From Paracoccus stylophorae (GTDB lineage Bacteria > Pseudomonadota > Alphaproteobacteria > Rhodobacterales > Rhodobacteraceae), in assembly GCF_028553765.1 (NCBI RefSeq), contig NZ_CP067134.1:591501-655500 (forward strand): DNA of 64,000 bases, written 5' to 3'. The notes below the pieces were generated by a model. It worked only from the letters and a program-made list of their open reading frames with translations, made no database searches and was not told the origin of the DNA. Shown piece by piece: positions 17,367-25,057 of the stretch (positions within the stretch are counted from its first letter, which is position 1; the number at the start of each line of letters is the position of its first letter). The position numbers and the translations under genes were made by a program.

Positions 17367-17618
17367 ATGGGTCTTATCGTTGCGTTGATCGTGGGTGCGA
17401 TCGCAGGGTGGCTGGCCGGTCTGGTGGTCAAGGGCCACGGGCAGGGGCTGCTGGTCAACATCGTCGTGGGCATTCTGGGCGCGGTGATCGCGTCGTTCCT
17501 GTTTCCCGCCATCGGGCTTGGAATCGGGGCCGAGGGATCGGTCATCGGATCGATCATCTATGCCACGATTGGCGCGGTCATCCTGCTGGTGATCCTGCAA
17601 CTGGTCAAACGCGCCTGA
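17367..17618 (+). CDS. GlsB/YeaQ/YmgE family stress membrane protein
   Basis: An 83-residue protein made almost entirely of three hydrophobic helices: MGLIVALIVGAIAGWLAGLV, GLLVNIVVGILGAVIASFLF and VIGSIIYATIGAVILLVILQLV. The GAIAGWLAGLVVKG and GILGAVI glycine patterns identify the transglycosylase-associated/GlsB family (82-84 residues). Members are small inner-membrane proteins induced by general or envelope stress; the mechanism is unknown. The start at 17367 has GGGAG 9 nt upstream; an ATG 9 bp earlier is the alternative. Two features support stress control: an EcfG-like promoter upstream and a strong private terminator downstream, so it is a monocistronic unit. Confidence 0.88.
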   Translation: MGLIVALIVGAIAGWLAGLVVKGHGQGLLVNIVVGILGAVIASFLFPAIGLGIGAEGSVIGSIIYATIGAVILLVILQLVKRA

Positions 17619-17624
17619 AGATCC

Positions 17625-17649
17625 CGCCGGGCCGCGCGCCCGGCGTTTT
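17625..17649 (+). terminator. Terminator of the GlsB-type gene
   Basis: CGCCGGGC and GCCCGGCG form a perfect 8-bp stem with a 5-nt loop, followed by TTTT, 7 bp after the stop codon. This is a classical intrinsic terminator. Confidence 0.85.
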
Positions 17650-17747
17650 CCCTTGCCAGGGCCAGCGCAGAACCGGACGGCGCAATGACGATTGCCGCGG
17701 CCGGCAGGCTTCACTAGTCTGCGGCTGAACCGGCAAAGACGATTTCC

Positions 17748-19388
17748 GTGACGCAATCAGAACCCTTGCGCGGCGCCGCGCTTGCGCCCTTTCGACACCG
17801 CGATTTCCGCGTTCTGTGGAGCGTGACGCTGATCTCGAATTTCGGCGGGCTGGTGCAGGCGGTGGGGGCCGCCTGGCTGATGACGCAGCTGACCGACAGC
17901 GCGACGCTGATCGCGCTGGTGCAGGCGTCGAACACGCTGCCGATCATGCTGCTGGCGATCGGGTCGGGCGCGCTGGCCGATATCTTCGACCGCAAGACCC
18001 TGCTGCTGACGGCGCAGCTGATCATGGCGGTGACCTCGGCGCTGCTGGCGGTGGTTGCCTGGCAGGGATGGCTGACGCCGTGGCTGCTGCTGACATTCAC
18101 CTTTCTGATCGGGTCGGGGCAGGCGCTTTACAACCCGCCCTGGCAGGCCAGCATGGGCGATCTGGTGCCGCGCGAGGATCTGCCGGCGGCGGTCACGCTG
18201 AACTCGGTCGGGTTCAACCTGATGCGCAGCGTCGGGCCGGCGGTGGGCGGCCTGATCGTGGCGGCGTTCGGGGCGGCAGCCGCCTTCACGCTGAACGCGC
18301 TCAGCTATCTGCCGCTTCTGGGGGCGCTGCTGCGCTGGCGGCCCGACATCGCGCCCCGCACCGCCCCGCCCGAGGCGTTCCTGCCGGCGATGGCGGCCGG
18401 ACTGCGCTATGTCGCGCTGTCGCCCAACCTGATGCGGGTCATCCTGCGCGGCGCGCTGTTCGGGTTTGCGGCGGTGGCGGTGCTGGCGCTGCTGCCTCTG
18501 GTCGCCAAGGCGCACCCCGAGGGCGGGTCGATGCTGTTCGGGGGGTTGCTGGGCTGTTTCGGCGTCGGCGCCATTTTTGGCGCGGTGCTGAACCCGCGTA
18601 TCCGGGCGCGTTATGACAACGAGAACATCGTCCGGCTTGGCTTTGCCGGCTTTGCCCTGGGCGCGGTTGTGCTGGGACAGGCGCCGTCGATCTGGCTGAA
18701 GGGGCTGGCGCTGCTGCCCGCCGGTGCCGCGTGGGTGATGGCGCTGTCGCTGTTCAACGTCACCGTCCAGCTGTCCACGCCGCGTTGGGTCGTGGCCCGC
18801 GCGCTGGCGCTGTATCAGACCGCGACCTTCGGCGGCATGGCGGCCGGGTCGTGGGCGTGGGGCGCGGTCGCGGGCAGCTATGGCCTGCCCTTCGCGCTGA
18901 CGGCTGCGGGTGGGGTGCTGGCATTGGGTGCGGTGGTCGGGGTGTGGCTGCGCGCGCCCGAGTTCGGCACCGTCGATCTGGACCCGGTCAATCGCTTTCG
19001 CGAACCCGCCCTGCAACTGGATCTGCGGGGACGGTCGGGGCCGATCATGGTCATGGTCGATTACGAGATCGCCGAACAGGACGTGCCGGAATTCCTGCGT
19101 CTGATGCGTCTGCGCCGCAATATCCGCCGCCGCGACGGGGCGCGGAACTGGTCCCTGCTGCGCGATCTGGAGCATCCCGAATACTGGAGCGAAAGCTATC
19201 ACATCGCGACCTGGGACGAATATGTGCGCCACAATCTGCGGCGTACCAAATCCGACGCCGAGGTCACGGTCGAGCTGCGCGAGCTGCATCGGGGCGAGGG
19301 CGATCCCATCGTTCACCGCATGATCGAGCGGCACACGATCGGCCGGCATGACGACGTGCCGCTGTTCGGCAAGCTGGAGGTGCCCTGA
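17748..19388 (+). CDS. MFS exporter of the MFS_3/DitE type with cytosolic C-terminal domain
   Basis: A 546-residue protein from a GTG start. Residues 1-~410 hold twelve membrane helices, with the MFS loop 2-3 motif in GSGALADIFDRKTLLL. Residues ~425-540 are soluble: a ferredoxin-like stretch (PIMVMVDYEIAEQDVPEFL, later SESYHIATWDEYVRHNLR) resembling the antibiotic-biosynthesis-monooxygenase/NIPSNAP fold, ending in HDDVPLFGKLEVP. This two-part layout is characteristic of the transmembrane secretion effector family (MFS_3), related to enterobactin exporter EntS. The cargo is unknown. It is flanked by a terminator upstream and by a repeat-containing convergent gap downstream, so it is probably transcribed alone. 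Confidence 0.85.
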   Translation: MTQSEPLRGAALAPFRHRDFRVLWSVTLISNFGGLVQAVGAAWLMTQLTDSATLIALVQASNTLPIMLLAIGSGALADIFDRKTLLLTAQLIMAVTSALLAVVAWQGWLTPWLLLTFTFLIGSGQALYNPPWQASMGDLVPREDLPAAVTLNSVGFNLMRSVGPAVGGLIVAAFGAAAAFTLNALSYLPLLGALLRWRPDIAPRTAPPEAFLPAMAAGLRYVALSPNLMRVILRGALFGFAAVAVLALLPLVAKAHPEGGSMLFGGLLGCFGVGAIFGAVLNPRIRARYDNENIVRLGFAGFALGAVVLGQAPSIWLKGLALLPAGAAWVMALSLFNVTVQLSTPRWVVARALALYQTATFGGMAAGSWAWGAVAGSYGLPFALTAAGGVLALGAVVGVWLRAPEFGTVDLDPVNRFREPALQLDLRGRSGPIMVMVDYEIAEQDVPEFLRLMRLRRNIRRRDGARNWSLLRDLEHPEYWSESYHIATWDEYVRHNLRRTKSDAEVTVELRELHRGEGDPIVHRMIERHTIGRHDDVPLFGKLEVP

Positions 19389-19421
19389 CGCGCGCATCTT
19401 TCAGGCGGCGCAACGGGGCGT

Positions 19422-19556
19422 GCGTTGCGCGCGGCGATGTCGCAACGCGGTGCCGCGCGACGGGCCGGATCGCCAGCAATTGCAGGGTTTCCGGCTGCAC
19501 AGGCCGTGCACAGGGGCGCCACAGCGCGAGCACAGGATGTACACCGCATGCGCACG
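19422..19556. repeat. Diverged intergenic repeat, copy A
   Basis: The sequence begins with a hairpin (GCGTTGCG 19422-19429, CGCAACGC 19441-19448), then GGTGCCGCGCGACG, CCAGCAATTGCAGGG, and ACAGGATGTACAC. The same words in the same order occur at 34751-34890. Both copies lie between the 3' ends of convergent genes. No reading frame is conserved between them. Inferred to be a small dispersed element, with the hairpin possibly acting as a terminator. Confidence 0.6.
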
Positions 19557-19609
19557 TTGCCGGGATCTTCACGGGGCAGGGGGCATGGGGCATAGGGCGG
19601 ATCGGCGGG

Positions 19610-20605
19610 TCAGGTCCGCTTGAGATACCAGCTTGCCGCGACGTGATGGCCGGTCGCCTCCAGCAGCGCGCGTTTCCACCGCCATGCGGCGGGGCAGACG
19701 ATCAGCACGCTTGTCATTCCGCGCCCTGCCAGCCACGCTTCGGCGGCTTTTAAAAGTCCGGACGCCGCCGCGTCATCGCGCGGCGCGGCGTCGTCGTCAT
19801 CGTCGGTGTGAAAATAGTCGTCGATGAATCCGACCGCCTCGATATCGTGCGCGGCGGGAAAATGCAGATGACTGGCGGGCTGCGCAATGGCGTAGCCCTG
19901 AACCGTCCCGGCCCTTGCCGACACCAGCATCTTGCGATCGGTCAGCGTCAGTGAACGGGCCATCCAGTCGCCGAACCGCTGGTCGGCCTGCGGGTGCGGT
20001 TCCCAGAACGGATCAAGGGCTGACAGCACACGGCGGTTGCGGGCGCTGAGCGCGACGATCCGGGTCAGATCGCGTTCGGATGCCGGACGCACGGTATCGG
20101 CCCGCTTGCCCGGCGCAAGCCCGGTTCTAGCATAATACAGCGTCAGCGGCGCATAGCCGTTTCGCGCAAAGGTCGCGCGCCACGCGCTGCCGGTATAGGC
20201 CGAGGCCAGCAGCAGCCGCGCCCCCGCCGCGCGCAGATCGGCCTCGGCAGCATCCAGCAGCGCCTGCCGGGTGCCGGCGGGTGCGTCGGAGGACACATGG
20301 CAGTCTGGCATCAACAGGCCGGGCGGGCCGAATGCGCCTGCATAGATCGGCGGGACCGGCAGCAGGATGCTGTGGGCGACCCCGGCAAGCCGACCGTCGT
20401 GATCGGCGACCAGCCAGCATTGGCGGAAGGGCGGCGCCGGATCGGTCAGCGTCCTGGCCAGATCGGCCAGCACGCGGTCGCGTGCATCGCACGCCATTTT
20501 CCACAGTTGCGGGTTGCGCGCCTGCCGGGTGGCGGCATCGTGGGTCAGCAGATCGGCCATCCGGGGCAGGTCCCCGGTGCTGGCGGTGCGCACTGAAGGC
20601 GGCAT
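19610..20605 (-). CDS. GNAT family N-acetyltransferase, double-length
   Basis: A 331-residue protein starting MPPSVRTASTGDLPRMADLL. The first half has a GNAT-like N-terminal strand-helix and LVADHDGRLAGVAHSILLPV; the second half (RPASERDLTRIVALSARNRRVLS onwards) repeats the start of a GNAT domain, with LVSARAGTVQGYAIAQ as the equivalent beta-hairpin. Two tandem, diverged GNAT-like domains are therefore likely, one of which may be inactive. The substrate is unknown. A DDDDDAAPRDDAAASG low-complexity acidic loop sits near residue 275. It lies 23 bp after the ABC transporter ATPase gene on the same strand, so it may belong to that operon. The frame continues far upstream only as noise inside the ABC genes. 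Confidence 0.7.
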   Translation of the reverse strand: MPPSVRTASTGDLPRMADLLTHDAATRQARNPQLWKMACDARDRVLADLARTLTDPAPPFRQCWLVADHDGRLAGVAHSILLPVPPIYAGAFGPPGLLMPDCHVSSDAPAGTRQALLDAAEADLRAAGARLLLASAYTGSAWRATFARNGYAPLTLYYARTGLAPGKRADTVRPASERDLTRIVALSARNRRVLSALDPFWEPHPQADQRFGDWMARSLTLTDRKMLVSARAGTVQGYAIAQPASHLHFPAAHDIEAVGFIDDYFHTDDDDDAAPRDDAAASGLLKAAEAWLAGRGMTSVLIVCPAAWRWKRALLEATGHHVAASWYLKRT

Positions 20606-20628
20606 GTCCGATCCCTTCGCAGAAAAGG

Positions 20629-22194
20629 TCAAGCCCGCGCCACCCATGCCTCGGGGATGCGGGGCATGGCGGCGACGAGTCGGCGGGTATAGGCGTCGCG
20701 GGGGGCGTCGATCACCTGTTCGGCCGATCCGTCCTCGACGATGCGGCCCTGTTTCATCACCAGAACCCGGTCGGTGATGCCGCGCACCACCGACAGGTCG
20801 TGGCTGATGAACAAATAGCACAGGCCGTTGCGGTCGCGCAGCCCGGCCAGCAGATCCAGCACCTGCGCGCGGACGCGGACATCCAGCGCGCTGACCGCCT
20901 CGTCCAGCACGATCAGGTCGGGGCGGATGATCAGGGCGCGGGCGATGGCGATGCGCTGACGCTGGCCGCCGGAAAATTCGTGGATATACCGGTCGGCATC
21001 GGCGGCGTTCAGCCCCACCTCTTCCAGCGCGGCGCAGACGCGGTCCTGCCAGTCGCGCGGGCGGCCGGTCAGGTGGAACGGCTCGGCCACCAGGCGGCGC
21101 ACGCGCCAGCGCGGATCGAAGCTGCCGAACGGGTCCTGAAAGACGACCTGCATCTTCGCGCGCAGGGAAGGCGGCATGTGATGGCCGGCGGTGATCTGCC
21201 GCCCGTCCAGCAGGATCTGGCCGCCCTGCAACGTATCCAGACCCAGCACCGCGCGGGTCAACGTCGATTTCCCGCAGCCCGATTCGCCCACCAGACCCAC
21301 GCTTTCGCCGCGTGCGATGGTCAGGCTGACGCCATCGACCGCGCGCAGCGCGCCGCCGCCGGGCAGGCGGTATTCGCGCACCGCGTCGCGGATCTGCAGC
21401 AGCGGCGCATCCGACGTCCGCAGACGGCGGGCAGGCGCGTGGCGCGAGGCCGCGAAAAGCTGCCGTGTATAGGGGTGGGACTGGGTGCGGAACAGGGTCT
21501 CGGTCGGTCCTTCCTCGACGATCTCGCCCGATTTCATCACCGCGACCCGATCCGCCAGACCGGCCACCACGGCCAGATCGTGGGTGATCAGCAACAGCGC
21601 CATGCCCTCGTCGCGGACCAGCCCGGCCAGCAGGTCGAGGATCTGGGCCTGCGTGGTCACGTCCAGCGCGGTGGTGGGTTCGTCCGCAATCAGCAGGTCG
21701 GGCCGTTCCGCGATGGCCAGCGCGATGGCCACGCGCTGACGCTGGCCGCCGGACAGTTCGTGCGGATACAGCGTCAGCGGAAAGCGCGGCTGCGGCAGGC
21801 CGACACGCTCCAGTTTCTGGCGCGCGCGGGCGCGGGCGGCGGGGCGGTCCAGCCCGTGATGGATGCGCAGCACCTCGGCCACCTGATCGCCGATGGTCAT
21901 CAGCGGGTTGAGCGCGGTCATCGGTTCCTGGAAAATCATTCCGATGCGCCGCCCGCGAATGGAGCACATCTTTTTTTCCGGCGTCTTCAGCAGGTTGCGG
22001 CCGTCCAGCAGCACCTGGCCCGTGGCCCGCGCCCGCCGCGGCAGCAGCCCGATGATGGCCAGCGCGGTCATGGATTTGCCCGATCCGCTTTCGCCCACCA
22101 GCCCGGTGATCGTGCCCGGAACCAGCCGCAGATCGACGCCGCGCAGCACCGTCGCCTCGCGGATCGTCACCGTCAGATCGCGGGTCTGGATCAC
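20629..22194 (-). CDS. Fused dual ATPase of a dipeptide/oligopeptide-type ABC transporter
   Basis: A 521-residue protein with two complete nucleotide-binding domains. Domain 1 has Walker A GESGSGKS (about 34-41), signature LSGGQRQR and Walker B LLIADEP; domain 2 has [16 protein letters not shown] and LIVLDEA. Both end in the PYT(R)-containing tail typical of the Dpp/Opp peptide class, so it is a DppD-DppF fusion of the YejF/GsiA kind. The GTG start at 22194 overlaps the permease stop by 4 bp. It energises the adjacent permease pair in the inner membrane. No gene for a substrate-binding protein accompanies the cluster. Confidence 0.9.
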   Translation of the reverse strand: MIQTRDLTVTIREATVLRGVDLRLVPGTITGLVGESGSGKSMTALAIIGLLPRRARATGQVLLDGRNLLKTPEKKMCSIRGRRIGMIFQEPMTALNPLMTIGDQVAEVLRIHHGLDRPAARARARQKLERVGLPQPRFPLTLYPHELSGGQRQRVAIALAIAERPDLLIADEPTTALDVTTQAQILDLLAGLVRDEGMALLLITHDLAVVAGLADRVAVMKSGEIVEEGPTETLFRTQSHPYTRQLFAASRHAPARRLRTSDAPLLQIRDAVREYRLPGGGALRAVDGVSLTIARGESVGLVGESGCGKSTLTRAVLGLDTLQGGQILLDGRQITAGHHMPPSLRAKMQVVFQDPFGSFDPRWRVRRLVAEPFHLTGRPRDWQDRVCAALEEVGLNAADADRYIHEFSGGQRQRIAIARALIIRPDLIVLDEAVSALDVRVRAQVLDLLAGLRDRNGLCYLFISHDLSVVRGITDRVLVMKQGRIVEDGSAEQVIDAPRDAYTRRLVAAMPRIPEAWVARA

Positions 22195-23003
22195 TGCATC
22201 ACCTTCAGCCTTGGGTCCAGCGCGTCGCGCAGCCCGTCGCCCAGCAAGTTGACGCCCAGCACCGTCAGCACGATGCAAAGACCGGGGATGATCGCCACAT
22301 GCGGGGCCAGCGTCACCATGGTCTGCGCCTCGGCCAGCATCCGGCCCCAGCTTGGCGTCGGCGGCTGCGCGCCCAGCCCGACATAGGACAGCGCCGCCTC
22401 GGCCAGGATGCCCAGGCTGAACTGGATGGTGCCCTGCACGATCAGCAGATTGGCGATGTTGGGCAGGATGTGCTGGACGCTGATCCGGGTCGCGCCCTTG
22501 CCCGCCACCTCGGCCGCGCGGATATAGTCCAGCGTCCAGATCGGCAGCGCGCCGCCGCGCGTGACGCGGGCGAAGACGGGGATGTTGAAGATGCCGATGG
22601 CGATGATCGCGTTGACGGCCGAGGGGCCGAACACCGCGGTGATGAGGATGGCGATGACCAGGCTGGGGAAGGCGAAGATCAGGTCGTTGGCGCGCATCAC
22701 CAGATCGTCCAGCCAGCCGCCGCGATGGGCCGCCGCCAGCAGGCCGAGGGGCACGCCGACGCCCGCGCCGATGCCCACCGCGACCAGCGCCACGGCGATG
22801 GACACGCGCGCGCCCAGCATCACCATCGACAGGATGTCGCGGCCGAAATGATCGGTGCCGAACGGATGAACGGCCGAGGGCGGCTGCAGCTTGTCGGCGA
22901 TGGCAAGCTGGCCGATGTCGTGCGGCGTCCAGAAGAACGACACCACCGCCGCCAGCAATGCCAGCCCCGCCAGCCCCGCGCCCAGGGTCATGCCCCATCT
23001 CAT
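22191..23003 (-). CDS. Peptide-type ABC transporter permease, DppC-like
   Basis: A 270-residue inner-membrane permease with about six helices. The N-terminus has a single helix followed by the [23 protein letters not shown] signature of DppC/OppC proteins. The EAA loop, which contacts the ATPase, reads [23 protein letters not shown] (about 165-187). The start overlaps the DppB-like stop by 4 bp (ATGA), and its stop overlaps the ATPase GTG. The peptide class is set by family, but the true substrate (peptide, nickel, glutathione or other) is not readable from the permease. Confidence 0.9.
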   Translation of the reverse strand: MRWGMTLGAGLAGLALLAAVVSFFWTPHDIGQLAIADKLQPPSAVHPFGTDHFGRDILSMVMLGARVSIAVALVAVGIGAGVGVPLGLLAAAHRGGWLDDLVMRANDLIFAFPSLVIAILITAVFGPSAVNAIIAIGIFNIPVFARVTRGGALPIWTLDYIRAAEVAGKGATRISVQHILPNIANLLIVQGTIQFSLGILAEAALSYVGLGAQPPTPSWGRMLAEAQTMVTLAPHVAIIPGLCIVLTVLGVNLLGDGLRDALDPRLKVMQ

Positions 23004-23941
23004 CTTGCGCGCAGCCTTGGGTCCACGACCGCATAGGCCAGATCGACCAGGAAGGTCACCGCGATCACCGCCGCGACCAGCACCAGCACCGCCGATTGCA
23101 CCACGATCAGGTCGCGCTGGCTGATCGCCTGAAAGATCAGCCGGCCCAGCCCGGGCAGATAGAACACGTTCTCGATGATGATCGCGCCGGCCAGCAGAAA
23201 GGAAAACTGCATCCCCATGATCGTCAGCACCGGGATCAGCGCGTTGCGCAGCGCGTGGCGGCGCAGCGTCTGGCCCTCGCTCAGCCCCTTGGCGCGGGCG
23301 GTGCGGACATAGTCCTGGCCCTGCGTCTCGATCAGCGCGGATCGCAGCACCCGCGCCAGGATCGCAGCCTGCGGCAGGGCCAGCGCGATGGCCGGCAGGA
23401 TCAGCGAGCGCAGCGCCGCCAGCGGCTGGCCCCAGCCCGCAAAGCCGCCGGCGGGCAGCCAGCGCAGCTTGACCGCGAACAGCAGCACCAGAAGCATGGC
23501 GAACCAGAAATTTGGCAGCGCGATGCCCAGCTGCGTGCCGCCGGTGACGATGGCATCGCCCGCCCGGCCGCGGCGCGCGGCGGCGTAGATGCCGACCGGA
23601 AAGGCGATGCAGGCCGCCAGCATCAGCGCCATCAGCGCCAGCGGCAGCGACACCTGCATCCGGTCCAGGATCATCGCCGCAATCGGTGTCTTGTAGGTGA
23701 AGCTGTCGCCGAAATCGCCCTGCAGCAGCGCGCCCATCCACGCCGCGTAGCGCAGCGGCAGGGGCTGATCCAGGCCCATCTGCTGACGCAGCGCGGCGAC
23801 CGTTTCGGGCTGGGCGCCGGTGCCCAGCATGAAGCTGGCCGGATCGCCCGGCACCAGTTCGACAATGGAAAAGATCAGCGCCGAGGCGACCAGAAGGCTC
23901 AGCCCCATCGAGATCGTCCGGCGGATGAGATAGCGCAGCAT
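23000..23941 (-). CDS. Peptide-type ABC transporter permease, DppB-like
   Basis: A 313-residue permease starting MLRYLIRRTISMGLSLLVAS, the typical DppB opening, with PGDPASFMLG after helix 1 and RYAAWMGALLQGDFGDS as the periplasmic segment. The EAA loop is YVRTARAKGLSEGQTLRRHALRNALIPV (about 212-239). It is the first gene of a three-gene leftward operon, all junctions overlapping by 4 bp. Upstream is a divergent SDR gene in a 93-bp gap, so a binding-protein gene is not just hidden before it. Confidence 0.9.
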   Translation of the reverse strand: MLRYLIRRTISMGLSLLVASALIFSIVELVPGDPASFMLGTGAQPETVAALRQQMGLDQPLPLRYAAWMGALLQGDFGDSFTYKTPIAAMILDRMQVSLPLALMALMLAACIAFPVGIYAAARRGRAGDAIVTGGTQLGIALPNFWFAMLLVLLFAVKLRWLPAGGFAGWGQPLAALRSLILPAIALALPQAAILARVLRSALIETQGQDYVRTARAKGLSEGQTLRRHALRNALIPVLTIMGMQFSFLLAGAIIIENVFYLPGLGRLIFQAISQRDLIVVQSAVLVLVAAVIAVTFLVDLAYAVVDPRLRAR

Positions 23942-24034
23942 GATCGCGACGCTAGTCCGAGCCGGCCCGGCGGTAAAGCGGCTTGCGGTCGCCGCCGGTC
24001 TGGCGATCATGGGCGCAGATGAAGGAGGACGGGG

Positions 24035-24775
24035 ATGAGGCTTCAGGACAAGGTGGCGATCGTGACCGGCGGCGGCAGCGGCTTTGGCGCGGGCATCGCG
24101 CGCAAATTCGCGGCCGAGGGCGCCAGCGTGGTGGTGGCCGATATCGACGAGCCGCGGGCGCGCGAGATCGCCGACGAGATCGGCGGCCGCGCGATCCACG
24201 CCGATGTCGCCAGCGGCGCCAGCGTGCGCGCAATGGTGGCGCAGACGGTCGAGGCGTTCGGGCGGATCGACGTGATGGTGAACAATGCCGGCGTCACCCA
24301 TCTGCCCGCGCCGATGGAAGAGATTTCCGAGGCCGATTTCGACCGGGTTCTGGCCGTGAACTGCAAGTCGGTCTACCTGATCGCGCGCGAGATCGTGCCG
24401 GCGATGAAGCGGGCCGGGCGCGGGTCGATCGTGAACGTGGCCTCGACCGCCGGCGTCTCGCCCCGGCCGCGGCTGAACTGGTACAACGCCTCGAAGGGCT
24501 GGGTGATCACCGCCACCCGCGCGATGGCGGTGGAACTGGCGCCGTTCGGCATCCGCGTGAACGCGCTCAACCCGGTGGCGGGCGAAACGCCGCTGCTGAA
24601 AAGCTTCATGGGCGAGGATACGCCAGAGATGCGGGCGAAATTTTTGGCCACGATCCCCCTGGGTCGGTTCTCCACGCCCGAGGACATGGGCAATGCCGCC
24701 TGTTTTCTGGCCTCGGACGAGGCGTCGATGATCACCGGCATCGCGATGGAGGTCGATGGCGGGCGTTGCATCTGA
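24035..24775 (+). CDS. SDR family oxidoreductase
   Basis: A 246-residue classical short-chain dehydrogenase. The Rossmann NAD(P) loop is VTGGGSGFGAGIARKF (about 10-25), followed by VVVADIDEPRA whose acidic residue at the end of strand 2 favours NAD over NADP. NNAGV, the catalytic Ser in VNVASTAGV and Tyr-x-x-x-Lys in NWYNASKGWV are all present, as is the C-terminal ITGIAMEVDGGRCI. Substrate unknown; family relatives act on sugars, 3-oxoacyl groups or alcohols. The start has a near-perfect AAGGAGGA site. It is monocistronic, followed by a hairpin repeat. Confidence 0.88.
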   Translation: MRLQDKVAIVTGGGSGFGAGIARKFAAEGASVVVADIDEPRAREIADEIGGRAIHADVASGASVRAMVAQTVEAFGRIDVMVNNAGVTHLPAPMEEISEADFDRVLAVNCKSVYLIAREIVPAMKRAGRGSIVNVASTAGVSPRPRLNWYNASKGWVITATRAMAVELAPFGIRVNALNPVAGETPLLKSFMGEDTPEMRAKFLATIPLGRFSTPEDMGNAACFLASDEASMITGIAMEVDGGRCI

Positions 24776-24785
24776 TGTCGAGACC

Positions 24786-24834
24786 GGGGGTTTTGCACCC
24801 CCGGACCCCCGCAGGATATTTTTCCCGCCAAAGA
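24786..24834 (+). repeat. GC-rich intergenic hairpin repeat, copy 1
   Basis: Hairpin GGGGGT-TTTGC-ACCCCC, then GGACCCCCG, then AGGATATTTTT and CCAAAGA, starting 11 bp after the SDR stop. The same layout occurs at 24976-25041 (inverted) and 38858-38891. It probably doubles as the SDR terminator. Confidence 0.65.
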
Positions 24835-24923
24835 CGGCCCCGTTAACCCGGTCTTCATCCTTGCCGCGTAAGGCTGGGTCTTGCGGTACAGGCGGGGACG
24901 CCGATGACCGCCGCCGAAGACGC

Positions 24924-24959
24924 CACACCCCCACCGGACGAGCGCCGGTGCGGGGTGTG
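24924..24959. other. Long perfect hairpin in convergent gap
   Basis: CACACCCC+CACCGG pairs with CCGGTG+c+GGGGTGTG, a 14-bp stem with one bulged C and a 7-nt loop (ACGAGCG). It lies in the 282-bp gap between SDR and nadE, between two copies of the GC-rich repeat. No T-run and no reading frame; a structured RNA or processing site is possible. Confidence 0.45.
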
Positions 24960-24975
24960 TGCGCCCCTCGCCCTG

Positions 24976-25041
24976 TCTTTGGCGCGCAAATATCCCGGGG
25001 GGAGTCCCGGAACGGGACGGGGGGCAGCGCCCCCCTTTTTT
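24976..25041 (-). repeat. GC-rich intergenic hairpin repeat, copy 2 (inverted)
   Basis: Read on the minus strand: GGGGGGC-GCT-GCCCCCC, then GTCCCG-TTC-CGGGAC (a second hairpin absent from the other copies), CCCCCCGGGATATTT and CCAAAGA. It lies 17 bp past the nadE stop. On the plus strand the first hairpin is followed by TTTTTT (25036-25041), so it can also terminate rightward transcription from the SDR side. Confidence 0.65.
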
Positions 25042-25057
25042 CCTTCGCGATCCCGCC

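Noticed and set aside
19610..21967. A 785-residue leftward open frame
   Set aside because: Only its last 331 residues (from 20605) look like a protein; the rest is Arg/Pro-rich antisense-phase text over the ABC ATPase gene.
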